Positions 9,062 to 16,652 of a stretch of DNA of 64,000 bases are shown one piece after another; the first letter of the stretch is position 1; each line of letters opens with the position of its first letter. Source of the DNA: a bacterium (GTDB lineage Bacteria; Hydrothermota; UBA3073; JACQXS01; JAQTXJ01); assembly GCA_028716385.1 (NCBI GenBank), contig JAQUPX010000001.1, positions 763,674-827,673 on the forward strand. The letters run 5' to 3'. Both the position numbers and the translations under genes were made by a program. A model generated the notes under the pieces. The model was given only the letters and a program-made list of their open reading frames with translations, made no database searches and was not told the origin of the DNA.

Positions 9062-10400
9062 AGACAACGTATTAGTTCTACCCGAAGATTGCGAAAAATA
9101 TTCTCACGATGAAACGGTTGGATTATCTGCATTCCCAGATGTCGTAGTAAAACCCGGTTGCGCAAAAGAGATACAGGAAATAATGTATCTTGCGAACAAA
9201 GAAAAAATTCCCGTTACCCCTCGTGGAGCCGGAACGGGATTATCGGGCGGCGCCATTCCTAAATGTGGCGGGATTGTCTTATCGCTTGAGAGACTTAATA
9301 AAATCATAGAAATAGATACGGAAAATATGATGGCAATAGTAGAACCTTGTGTTATAAATGCTGACCTCGGGAAAGAAGCAAATAAATACGATTTGTTTTA
9401 TCCTCCGGACCCGGCTTCCCTTGATTCGTGCAGTATCGGTGGGAACATTGCAGAATGCGCAGGCGGGGCAAGAACGCTAAAATACGGAACGACTAAGAAT
9501 TATGTAACAGGCTTGAATGCAGTAATTCCAACGGGAGAAATAATAACCTGCGGCGGGAAATTAGTAAAAAATGTCGTCGGGTATAACCTGATGGATTTAC
9601 TTCTGGGCTCGGAAGGAACTCTTGCAATCATAACTCAGGCAACACTCAGGTTGCTTCCTTTGCCAAAAGAAAGAGTCATACTTTTAATTCCGTACAAAGA
9701 TATAGAAAGTGCGGCTAACTCTGCATTCGCTATGTTTCGTCAAAAAATACTCCCTTCCGCAATTGAGTTTGCGGAAAAATCTGCCATTGAAGCGGCGGAA
9801 ATATTTCTGAAAAGAAAATTGCCTTACAGAGAAGCAGAAGCACAGTTGTTTATAGAACTTGATGGAGAATACAAAGAACAATTGGAAAAAGAATATAACA
9901 CAATAGGCGATATTGCTTTAAGTACAGGCGCAATAGACGTAATCGTATCAACGGGTAGATTAGAACAGGAAAAGATATGGGAAGCAAGACGTTGCATTTC
10001 CGATGCGCTTAAAGAAAAATATAAACTAAAAGTAAGTGAAGATGTAATTGTTCCAAGAAATAAGATACCTGCATTGTTGAAAGGAATAAAAGAAATAGAA
10101 AAAAAGCATAACGTAACCATAATAAGTTTCGGGCATATAGGGGATGGAAACGTTCATACGAATATACTTAGTGAATCCGCCTCAAGCGAAGAATGGAAAA
10201 ACAAATGTCCGTTAATCATCAGAGAATTATTTGAACTCGTTATAAAACTCGGCGGAACGATTTCTGCAGAACACGGTATTGGTTTGGCAAAACAACCTTA
10301 TATCAATATGGCTCTCGATAATACGCAGATTGCGCTTATGAAAAACATAAAAAAAGTTTTTGACCCGAATAATATATTAAACCCGGGGAAGATTTTTTGA
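8991..10400 (+). CDS. glcD: FAD-binding oxidase, GlcD-like (glycolate or D-lactate dehydrogenase type)
   Basis: 469 residues. An FAD-binding PCMH domain (PVTPRGAGTGLSGGAIP near residue 70; DPASLDSCSIGGNIAECAGGARTLKYG near 140) is followed by an FAD-oxidase C domain with SFGHIGDGNVHTNIL and GGTISAEHGIGLAK, whose His residues bind the substrate or metal. GlcD oxidises 2-hydroxy acids and normally pairs with GlcE/GlcF; no such partners are adjacent. The start at 8991 lies inside the glycosyltransferase gene; AAGGAG is 10 nt upstream and the resulting N-terminus (LKSLENIVGKDNVL) matches the family. Specificity between glycolate, D-lactate and related acids cannot be told from sequence. Confidence 0.85.
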   Translation: MQKKYSKNTIGEQNLKSLENIVGKDNVLVLPEDCEKYSHDETVGLSAFPDVVVKPGCAKEIQEIMYLANKEKIPVTPRGAGTGLSGGAIPKCGGIVLSLERLNKIIEIDTENMMAIVEPCVINADLGKEANKYDLFYPPDPASLDSCSIGGNIAECAGGARTLKYGTTKNYVTGLNAVIPTGEIITCGGKLVKNVVGYNLMDLLLGSEGTLAIITQATLRLLPLPKERVILLIPYKDIESAANSAFAMFRQKILPSAIEFAEKSAIEAAEIFLKRKLPYREAEAQLFIELDGEYKEQLEKEYNTIGDIALSTGAIDVIVSTGRLEQEKIWEARRCISDALKEKYKLKVSEDVIVPRNKIPALLKGIKEIEKKHNVTIISFGHIGDGNVHTNILSESASSEEWKNKCPLIIRELFELVIKLGGTISAEHGIGLAKQPYINMALDNTQIALMKNIKKVFDPNNILNPGKIF

Positions 10401-10462
10401 ATATTCGCATCAAACCGCTATTAACAGATGCTTACCTATGGTAACGAGGATATCCAAGAAAG

Positions 10463-10513
10463 TAGCCGAAGGCTTTAGCCTGAGTAATAACGCAACCTGA
10501 AGGTTGCGGCTAC
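10463..10513. repeat. Three-stem palindromic repeat (GTAGCC...GGCTAC)
   Basis: Outer stem GTAGCC (10463-10468) with GGCTAC (10508-10513). Inside are GGCT-TT-AGCC (10471-10480) and GCAACCT-GA-AGGTTGC (10492-10507). Together they would fold as a small three-way junction. It lies in the gap between two convergent genes (10401-10608). The form recalls REP-like dispersed elements of many uncultured bacteria. Confidence 0.6.
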
Positions 10514-10608
10514 CAACAATTAATTACATTCCAAATTGAAAAATTACATAATATCTAATTTGAAACCTGTTTTTTTATGAGGCCAACGTCTTAATGAGGA
10601 ATTCCAAC

Positions 10609-12129
10609 CTAAAATGGAATTTTGAGAGTGGTAAAATTATTATCTGTAACTAATTTCTCTAATTTTTGTATTATCAAAATCATTGCTTCGGTATCCAGGG
10701 CGCAATATTTTTCAAGAGCATTCCTGACTTGTTGTACTTCTTCCGGCGTTGTTTTTCTTCCTACAAGAGAACCGTAAGTGACGTAAAAATATTTCAAGAA
10801 TGCGGTTCCGCCATTGGATATTTCCATATCGCTGTAGCTTTTATTTGTCAACGCGGGAAGCACGGATTTAATTGAAGCGCTGCCTTTTTGTTTGGAGTTG
10901 TAATAATAAAAATTTCTAAAAGGATTAATTAAATCTACCATTCTTTTAATTGTTTCATCAACCCATTGCTTGTATTCCGGAAAATATTCCCCGAGGTCGG
11001 TAAATATTTTTTGTTCAAAACTTTGATTATAGACTAAAATACTACCCGAATCTTTTAATAATTCTTTTAGTTTTTGAATAATAACTGCTCTTGTATCTAT
11101 TGCGCCGTCTGTTAAATAAGAAAAGTGACCGGGAGATTTGGATTTTTTCTCGATTATGTGCAGGGAAAATTGAAAAGGAATATGTTGATGTGGTCTTGTG
11201 CCATCATATAAGGGAATGGCAGTGGTATAAGTTTCAAAATCCAAAAAATATAAAGGATAGTGCAATGTATTTAAAAATTCTTTAATTCCTTTCTTGTCTA
11301 TAAAGGGGTTTCCGCTTTTCTCGCAATAAATTTGTTTTTTTTGTTTTTCATCTAATTCACAATCTTCGGGAATGTCTTTCATTGAAAGGATTCCGGATTC
11401 AAACAATTCAAAAGCTTTATCTCTCCCGCGATATAATTGGAATACATTGTTTTCGGGAAGAAAATCCCAACAATATTCTTTCAAAGGGCACTCATAAGGA
11501 GAATTGCAATGCTTTCCGATTTTAATATCGGGTATTTCTCTTTTTGACATATTCTTAAGCATTAAGTTGATTCTCTCTTCCATTCCGATAGTTTCTTTTT
11601 CTACTTCAGAACTTATGTCCTTTCTAATAAAAAATTGTACAGGGTCAATTTCTCCGTTCTTTACATATTCATTATTTATATACATTACAAAGCAGTTTTT
11701 TATTTTAATCCCGGCTTTTTCGTAGCAGTATTTTTGGAACGAAACGTCCTGGATATGAACCTCTTTTACGCTTGTGGAGCTTTTAACCTCTACTATATTC
11801 CATTGATTATCTTCCGTTGGTTCCAGAATGTCTACTTTTGCATATACTCTACCTGCAAGAAATCCGGCTTCAAATAATGGGACTCTCAGGAACAGGGCTT
11901 TTTGGGATTCTTCAATATTCTCCTTAAAACCCATTGATTCGAACCCTTTTCCATTCGGAAAGAGTTTTTTGGCAAGTTCTCCGACTAGATTCCCTTGTTC
12001 AAATACGTATTGAGTCCCTTCGTCGGTTTCGGGAATTTTATCTGCTTCATTCAGGAGCATCCATAAGTATTTATGGCATTGCAATCCGTTAAGGTATTTT
12101 GATTTCGTCAGAAGCGGCGCATATTGCAT
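10609..12129 (-). CDS. DUF2779 protein: Cas4-like nuclease fused to RNase H/DEDD-like domain
   Basis: 506 residues. The N-terminal part has a PD-(D/E)XK pattern (AKVDIL ... WNIVEVKSSTSVK, about residues 97-122) and a Cys cluster (CNSPYECPLKEYC, about 208-220) that with an upstream Cys (LQCHKYLW) resembles the iron-sulfur site of Cas4/AddB-like nucleases. The C-terminal part begins YFLDFETYTTAIP (about residue 290), like a DEDD exonuclease or RNase H-like core, and ends with EKYCALDTEAM. This is the DUF2779 layout, seen in many bacteria and archaea without an assigned pathway. It is a single gene with its own promoter and no Cas genes nearby, so a CRISPR role is not supported; DNA repair or defence is inference. 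Confidence 0.75.
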   Translation of the reverse strand: MQYAPLLTKSKYLNGLQCHKYLWMLLNEADKIPETDEGTQYVFEQGNLVGELAKKLFPNGKGFESMGFKENIEESQKALFLRVPLFEAGFLAGRVYAKVDILEPTEDNQWNIVEVKSSTSVKEVHIQDVSFQKYCYEKAGIKIKNCFVMYINNEYVKNGEIDPVQFFIRKDISSEVEKETIGMEERINLMLKNMSKREIPDIKIGKHCNSPYECPLKEYCWDFLPENNVFQLYRGRDKAFELFESGILSMKDIPEDCELDEKQKKQIYCEKSGNPFIDKKGIKEFLNTLHYPLYFLDFETYTTAIPLYDGTRPHQHIPFQFSLHIIEKKSKSPGHFSYLTDGAIDTRAVIIQKLKELLKDSGSILVYNQSFEQKIFTDLGEYFPEYKQWVDETIKRMVDLINPFRNFYYYNSKQKGSASIKSVLPALTNKSYSDMEISNGGTAFLKYFYVTYGSLVGRKTTPEEVQQVRNALEKYCALDTEAMILIIQKLEKLVTDNNFTTLKIPF

Positions 12130-12141
12130 TATTGTTTTTTT

Positions 12142-12169
12142 AATGTATAAGGGTTTTCTATAAAGTCAA
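12142..12169 (-). promoter_or_regulatory. Promoter for the DUF2779 gene, near-leaderless
   Basis: On the minus strand TTGACT (12164-12169), 16-nt spacer, TACATT (12142-12147). The ATG at 12129 follows 12 nt later without a Shine-Dalgarno site, leaving a predicted leader of about 5 nt. Confidence 0.55.
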
Positions 12170-12250
12170 TTCTTTTTTAATTCGTAGTAATTAAGAAGAA
12201 ACGAATTGTAATTAAGGAGTAACTTATGGTAATTTATTGTAACGAATAGA

Positions 12251-12288
12251 GATTCTTCGCTACGCTCAGTCACCGCCAAGGCGGGATG
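12251..12288. repeat. Dispersed repeat fragment
   Basis: A GATTCTTCGCTACGCTCAG-like stretch followed by CGCC-AA-GGCG and GGATGTGCC. It sits between the DUF2779 gene and the end of pyrC. The CGCCAAGGCGGGATGT part recurs inside the coding sequence at 54425-54440. Confidence 0.4.
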
Positions 12289-12325
12289 TGCCAAATGACA
12301 GATGCGGGGAACGGGGAGAAGGGTA

Positions 12326-13582
12326 CTACAGCACAATCCCGTCTTTCATTCTAATTTTACCTTTAACGATTGTCATTACGGGTTTGCCTTTTAATTTCCA
12401 TTTGTCAAAGGGGCTATTTCGAGATTTGGATTCGAATTTATTTACATCTACTGCCCATTCTTTGTTTAAGTCTATGATAGTTATATCTGCAGGCATACCC
12501 GGTGTCAGATGCCCTGCCGGCAAGTTAAATATCCTTGCAGGATTGCAGGTTAATTTTGCAATCAGAACATTGAGCGGTATAATATTTTTATGCACTAATT
12601 CCGAAAGCAATACTCCCAGAGAGGTTTCTATGCCTATCATTCCACAGGCGGCTTTTTCCCAGACTAAATCTTTGTCTGCTTTAGTATGAGGCGCATGGTC
12701 GGAAGCGATTACGTCAATTGTTCCATCGCGGAGTCCATCCTGCATCGCTTTTACGTCTGAAATTTTTCTCAAGGCAGGATTTACTTTTGCAAGCGTTCCG
12801 TATTTTTTCTCGTATGATTTATCAAGAATAAGGTGGTGAGGCGTAACTTCACAGGTTATATTCAAGCCTTTTGATTTGGCGATTCTTATTGCATTTAAAC
12901 TTTCTTCAAGACTTATATGGGCGAAATGCAAAGACGTATTCGTTTTTTCTACAAGAGCAATATCTCGTTTTACGTAGAATATTTCAGGCTCTTCGTTTAA
13001 TTTTCCCGTAATAGATTCTGCCCAGTTAGAAGATTCGCAGTGAGGGGATAACATTATTTTGTTCTTTTGGGCTTCAATTAGGGCTTTTTGCATAAGTTCA
13101 GGGTATATTACGGGATCGCCGTCATCCGTAAACATTGCTGCCCCGGAATCTTTTAGCTCCCGAATATTTATTAATTGATTATGTTTATCGCCTGTTGTGA
13201 TGCAGGCAGAGGAGTATAAATTTATAAGTCCAACTTCTTTACCTCTTTTTATAACCTTTTTCAGGATATCTGAATTATCTATTCTTGGTTTGGTATTGGG
13301 TTCACAAATAACAGAAGTGAAACCACCGGCAAGCGCGGCTCTTGAGCCTGTGTAAATGTCTTCTTTTTGTTCTTCTCCCGGTTCACGAAAGTGCGTGTGA
13401 ACATCGATAAGTCCCGGTGTTATTATAAGATTAGAAGCGTCTATTAGAGTTGCATCTTTTTTGGATATGTTTGGAGCAATGGAATCAATGGTGTCATTTT
13501 TAATAAGAATATCCAATTTAGCATCTATATTATTGGCGTGGTCAATTACTCTGCCGTTTTTAATTAATAAATAGTTATGCAT
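12326..13582 (-). CDS. pyrC: Dihydroorotase
   Basis: 418 residues, the usual type I length. Catalyses closure of N-carbamoyl-aspartate to dihydroorotate in pyrimidine synthesis. Metal ligands are visible: H62 and H64 in VHTHFREPG, the AMFTDDGDPV segment with the Asp that replaces the bridging carboxy-lysine in Aquifex-like type I enzymes, SPHCE, and the catalytic Asp in ASDHAPH. The start ATG at 13582 gives MHNYLLIKNG. The DNA at this start is duplicated 151 bp upstream at the end of the xer gene, with a repeat between, so the original start probably overlapped the xer stop. No other pyr genes are in the window. Confidence 0.92.
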   Translation of the reverse strand: MHNYLLIKNGRVIDHANNIDAKLDILIKNDTIDSIAPNISKKDATLIDASNLIITPGLIDVHTHFREPGEEQKEDIYTGSRAALAGGFTSVICEPNTKPRIDNSDILKKVIKRGKEVGLINLYSSACITTGDKHNQLINIRELKDSGAAMFTDDGDPVIYPELMQKALIEAQKNKIMLSPHCESSNWAESITGKLNEEPEIFYVKRDIALVEKTNTSLHFAHISLEESLNAIRIAKSKGLNITCEVTPHHLILDKSYEKKYGTLAKVNPALRKISDVKAMQDGLRDGTIDVIASDHAPHTKADKDLVWEKAACGMIGIETSLGVLLSELVHKNIIPLNVLIAKLTCNPARIFNLPAGHLTPGMPADITIIDLNKEWAVDVNKFESKSRNSPFDKWKLKGKPVMTIVKGKIRMKDGIVL

Positions 13583-13733
13583 AAGGATACAAAAAGTTGA
13601 GCAAGTTTCCCTTTAACAGAATGGATTCCCGCTTTCGCGGGAATGACGAACAGGTGCTCCCCCCCAAAAAAGAAGACTGGCAGCCACACGCCTGTTTTCT
13701 ACATACGTTTTTAATTAATAAGTAATTATGCAC
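13555..13733. repeat. 28-nt direct duplication flanking a repeat insert at the pyrC start
   Basis: Copies at 13555-13582 and 13706-13733 match at 25 of 28 positions. Each, read on the minus strand, holds a start codon overlapping a TAA stop (ATGCATAA or GTGCATAA) and encodes HNYLLIKN. The 123 bp between carry the ATTCCCGC-type palindrome (13618-13650). Confidence 0.85.
13618..13650. repeat. ATTCCCGC-TTTC-GCGGGAAT dispersed palindrome, copy 1
   Basis: A 33-nt block identical to 25359-25391, with an 8-bp stem ATTCCCGC/GCGGGAAT around a TTTC loop, followed by GACGAA. Its minus-strand translation contains PRKRES, a peptide often seen as a false product of this repeat class in many genomes. Confidence 0.9.
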
Positions 13734-14577
13734 GGGGATGTGCTTGTTTATAAGCATCTTTTAATTTTCCGATTGTTAAATGAGTATATCTTTGTGTGGA
13801 AGCGATTGAAGCATGTCCCAATAATTCCTGGATTGTGCGTAAATCGCAACCCCCATCAAGCATTACGCTTGCGTAAGTATGTCGTAAAGTATGCGGACTC
13901 ATTCTTCGTAACTCTGCAATCATCCGGATATTTTTATTTACTATGTTTTGTAAACCTCTTTGGGAAAGTCTTTTATTGTATTTGTTCAGGAATAAAGGAG
14001 CATCTCTTTCCATCATATTTCTATTTGCAAGATAGTTTTTCAAAACATATATGGCAGTGCGAGTTAAAGGAATTTTTCGCTCTTTAGCTCCTTTCCCGAG
14101 GACCGTTACGGTCTCATTAACGAAATCCAGACTTCCTATATTCATCCCGACTAATTCAGATGCCCTAACTCCTGTTCCATATAAAACTTCAAGAATAGTT
14201 CTATCTCTCGGAGAAAGGTTTTCGGTATCCATAAGTTTTTCTGCATCTTCTTTTGTAAGGAAAGAAGGCATTTTTGATTCTATTTTAGGAGCAGGGACAG
14301 CGGTGGCAGGGTTCTTTGGTAATGTTTTTTTCTCGACTAAAAATTTGAAGAAAGAGCGTAAGGCAGAAAGTTTTCTATTTGCCGTGCTATTATCTAACCC
14401 GTGGCGTTTAAGTCCTGCTATGAAATTTGTTATTTCTTTTTTACTTATTGTATTAATAGTTTTATCGGGGAAGACGTCTTTAAATTCTTTCAAGTCTACC
14501 GCATAACCTTTTACCGTATGTTTTGATGCATTTTTCAGTTTCAAAAACTCAATAAATTCTGCAATTTCCTGTTCCAT
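13726..14577 (-). CDS. Tyrosine recombinase, XerC/XerD family
   Basis: 283 residues, close to the ~300 of XerC/D. An N-terminal SAM-like core-binding domain (EFIEFLKLKNASKHTVKGYAVDL) precedes a catalytic domain with all key residues: Arg in TGVRASELVG, His-x-x-Arg in SPHTLRHTYAS, His/Trp-type position in LLGHASI, and the nucleophile Tyr in STQRYTHL. Chromosome dimer resolution at dif is the usual role. XerC and XerD cannot be separated without a second copy. The gene starts 2 nt after the stop of an upstream membrane-protein gene, and its stop overlaps the distal copy of the pyrC start duplication. Confidence 0.88.
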   Translation of the reverse strand: MEQEIAEFIEFLKLKNASKHTVKGYAVDLKEFKDVFPDKTINTISKKEITNFIAGLKRHGLDNSTANRKLSALRSFFKFLVEKKTLPKNPATAVPAPKIESKMPSFLTKEDAEKLMDTENLSPRDRTILEVLYGTGVRASELVGMNIGSLDFVNETVTVLGKGAKERKIPLTRTAIYVLKNYLANRNMMERDAPLFLNKYNKRLSQRGLQNIVNKNIRMIAELRRMSPHTLRHTYASVMLDGGCDLRTIQELLGHASIASTQRYTHLTIGKLKDAYKQAHPRA

Positions 14578-14579
14578 TA

Positions 14580-15326
14580 TTATATTTTATTATCGTATTT
14601 ACGAGTTACGCTTCCGGATGGAAATTTAGAAAACATTATCCATAAAACACTTACAATAATTGCATAAATAAGAATTTTAAGTTGCCAGTGGAAGTGGGTT
14701 GTAGTTACGAAAAAGGCAAGCATCATAATTATTGCAGAGAAACAAATATCATAAAATAGTTTCCCATTGTTTTTTCTTTTTAGGATATGGGATACTCCTT
14801 TAATAGAGCCTTTAAGATTAATAGCATCCGGGGAAGCGCCGGTATGGGTAATCTGAAATACTCCGCCCTCTTCTTTATCAAGGTAATCAAACTTGATATT
14901 CAGGATATTATTTTGTCCGGTTTCTTCAAGTCTGAAATTATTTGCTTTATTTTTGACATATATGATATCTTTATCCAGTATTTTAGTCCCGCCTCCTATT
15001 TCTATTCTCAGTGGGTCATTTTGAGCAATATCTCCGGAATCAATAGTCTCGTTGCCGGCATTAAAAAAAACAATTTTAGTCAAAGAAACGGTAGTAATTT
15101 GTGTCCCTTCGTATAGAATAGACATCTTGGAAAACTTTTCTTCTCCTTTTAACAATTCGAAAGTTTTCATCCAGTAGATTGGTTTTTTGACTTTTCTGCT
15201 TTTAGTATAAAATATAATTGCAAGAATAAATCCTAAAAAGCCGATTAGAAAGCTGACCCCATTGATTATCGGGTCTTTTGATATTTTCAAGAAAAGGGAA
15301 ACGGAATCAGGGTTAGTGTGTTGCAT
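14580..15326 (-). CDS. Hypothetical membrane protein
   Basis: 248 residues, not recognised. One hydrophobic segment near residues 22-42 (IINGVSFLIGFLGFILAIIFY) is followed by a soluble beta-rich region (VSLTKIVFFNAGNETIDSGDI...DPLRIEI, residues about 80-170) and two more hydrophobic segments near residues 195-235. The 'F.N.G.E.I...DI...PL.I' pattern occurs in several single-domain membrane proteins of unknown role. It leads the xer operon, 2 nt upstream of it. Confidence 0.6.
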   Translation of the reverse strand: MQHTNPDSVSLFLKISKDPIINGVSFLIGFLGFILAIIFYTKSRKVKKPIYWMKTFELLKGEEKFSKMSILYEGTQITTVSLTKIVFFNAGNETIDSGDIAQNDPLRIEIGGGTKILDKDIIYVKNKANNFRLEETGQNNILNIKFDYLDKEEGGVFQITHTGASPDAINLKGSIKGVSHILKRKNNGKLFYDICFSAIIMMLAFFVTTTHFHWQLKILIYAIIVSVLWIMFSKFPSGSVTRKYDNKI

Positions 15327-15390
15327 ATATTTGTTTAATATTCTAATATATTAGTATATTAGGAGTAGGCTTCCGTCAATGTTTTTTTGT

Positions 15391-15473
15391 TTAGAAGCTT
15401 TAAAACAAATCGAAGAGCTTCTAACCCTGCAAGCTGGATAAGAATCTCTACAGAACAAATTAAGAGCTTCTAA
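15391..15473. repeat. Inverted and direct repeats in a divergent promoter region
   Basis: TTAGAAGCTT (15391-15400) is the near-inverse of AAGAGCTTCTAA (15413-15424), and AAGAGCTTCTAA recurs exactly at 15462-15473. They lie in the ~300-nt gap (15327-15627) between divergent genes and could be operator sites or an RNA fold. Otherwise the gap is AT-rich and holds no gene I can see. Confidence 0.55.
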
Positions 15474-15627
15474 TAAAAAATACTTGCAAAATAAAAAAAC
15501 AGGTACATAATAACAGTATAGTGTCTATAAATAAGATAAAATAAATGAAATTTAGAATTGATAAATAAGAATTGGATTATCAATATTTACTTGTTTATGA
15601 CGAAAAAATGATGGGCAGGAGGTGAGA

Positions 15628-16017
15628 ATGAAGCAATATAGGCTGGCGTTTATTTGGGCAGTGTTGATACTTATAGTATCAAGTATCCCTAATTTTGAAG
15701 TACCCGGGGTAGATAAGATATTTGGTATAGATAAATTGGCACATCTCAGCGAATATTTTATACTTGCATTTTTAGTTTTTTCAGGTGAAATCGGATACCA
15801 ATCTTTAATCCACCGGAGGTGGAAAGAGCTTGGTATCGTTCATAGTTCTGGCAAATATAGCGTGTCAATAAGATTATTTATTATATTATGTTTTGCACTA
15901 ATAGATGAATTGCATCAGCGTTTTATTCCGGGAAGAACAGTGGAATGGACTGATTTTACTGCTGATTCCATAGGTTGTATATGTGGACTTATTATAAGTA
16001 TAAGGAGGAAAGGATGA
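15628..16017 (+). CDS. VanZ-like membrane protein
   Basis: 129 residues with four hydrophobic segments and the VanZ-family pattern: SSIPNFEVP after helix 1, DKLAHLSEYFILAFL (about residues 36-50), DELHQRFIPGRTVEWTDFTADSIGCICGL near the end. VanZ of the vancomycin cluster gives low-level teicoplanin resistance, but most chromosomal relatives have no assigned role. The start at 15628 follows AGGAGG by 5 nt. The stop overlaps the next ATG (ATGA), so it heads the VanZ-NYN-aspS-def-rpmE operon. Confidence 0.82.
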   Translation: MKQYRLAFIWAVLILIVSSIPNFEVPGVDKIFGIDKLAHLSEYFILAFLVFSGEIGYQSLIHRRWKELGIVHSSGKYSVSIRLFIILCFALIDELHQRFIPGRTVEWTDFTADSIGCICGLIISIRRKG

Positions 16018-16652
16018 GATTGTTTAAAAAACCACCAATATTAAGTTTGAGTGATATTTCTAATCGTGTAAATGACTTAAATATCAGGATTCAAAAACTT
16101 GAATATGAATACAAAGCATTAAAAAACCATAATAAAAAATGGGAAAACTTAAAAGTGGGCGTATTTGTAGATGTTCAAAATATGTTTTATGCCGCAAAAA
16201 AGAATTACGAATCAAGGCTTGATTATATGAAACTTTTACATTATGCCGTTAAAAGGAGAAGATTGATAAAAGCAACTGCGTATATGATTGAAAATCCCGA
16301 GATTGACCAGTCAGGATTTGTTTCTCTTCTGGAACATCATTCTTTTGATGTAAGGCGTAAATCGTTAATCCAACGAGCAGATGGTTCGCAAAAAGGAGAT
16401 TATGATATGGAAATTGCTCTTGAGATATTGAATATGGTTAATGACCTTGATGTAGTTGCGCTTGTTTCCGGAGACGGGGATTTTGTAAGCCTTGTAGAAG
16501 CAGTAAAAGCAAGAGGTCCTAGAGTTGAAGTCTATAGTTTTCCGCATAATACTGCAATGGAATTAAAAGAAGTCGCAGATGATTTTTTCCCTATAGGCGA
16601 CGACCTTTTATATGGTAGAAATAATGGGAGAGATGGGAGAGGTGGAAAATAA
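16014..16652 (+). CDS. NYN-domain (LabA/DUF88-type) putative ribonuclease
   Basis: 212 residues. A short coiled-coil-like segment (about residues 10-45) is followed by a PIN-like NYN domain: VGVFVDVQNMFYAAK, KGDYDMEIALEI and VALVSGDGDFVSLVEAVKARG, with the four acidic residues expected to bind metal. NYN proteins are predicted RNases or RNA-processing factors. The gene overlaps its neighbours at both ends (ATGA upstream, TAATG with aspS), which suggests a role coupled to translation, but that is inference. GGAGGAAAGG precedes the ATG. Confidence 0.85.
   Translation: MRLFKKPPILSLSDISNRVNDLNIRIQKLEYEYKALKNHNKKWENLKVGVFVDVQNMFYAAKKNYESRLDYMKLLHYAVKRRRLIKATAYMIENPEIDQSGFVSLLEHHSFDVRRKSLIQRADGSQKGDYDMEIALEILNMVNDLDVVALVSGDGDFVSLVEAVKARGPRVEVYSFPHNTAMELKEVADDFFPIGDDLLYGRNNGRDGRGGK

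Noticed and set aside
12288..12689. A 133-codon plus-strand ORF opposite the pyrC end
   Set aside because: It is a shadow of pyrC on the other strand and has no domain or start signal.
13575..13757. A 60-codon minus-strand ORF overlapping the xer end and pyrC start
   Set aside because: It is the duplicated pyrC start read through the dispersed repeat; the PRKRES peptide is a known by-product of that repeat, and its stop sits on the true pyrC start.
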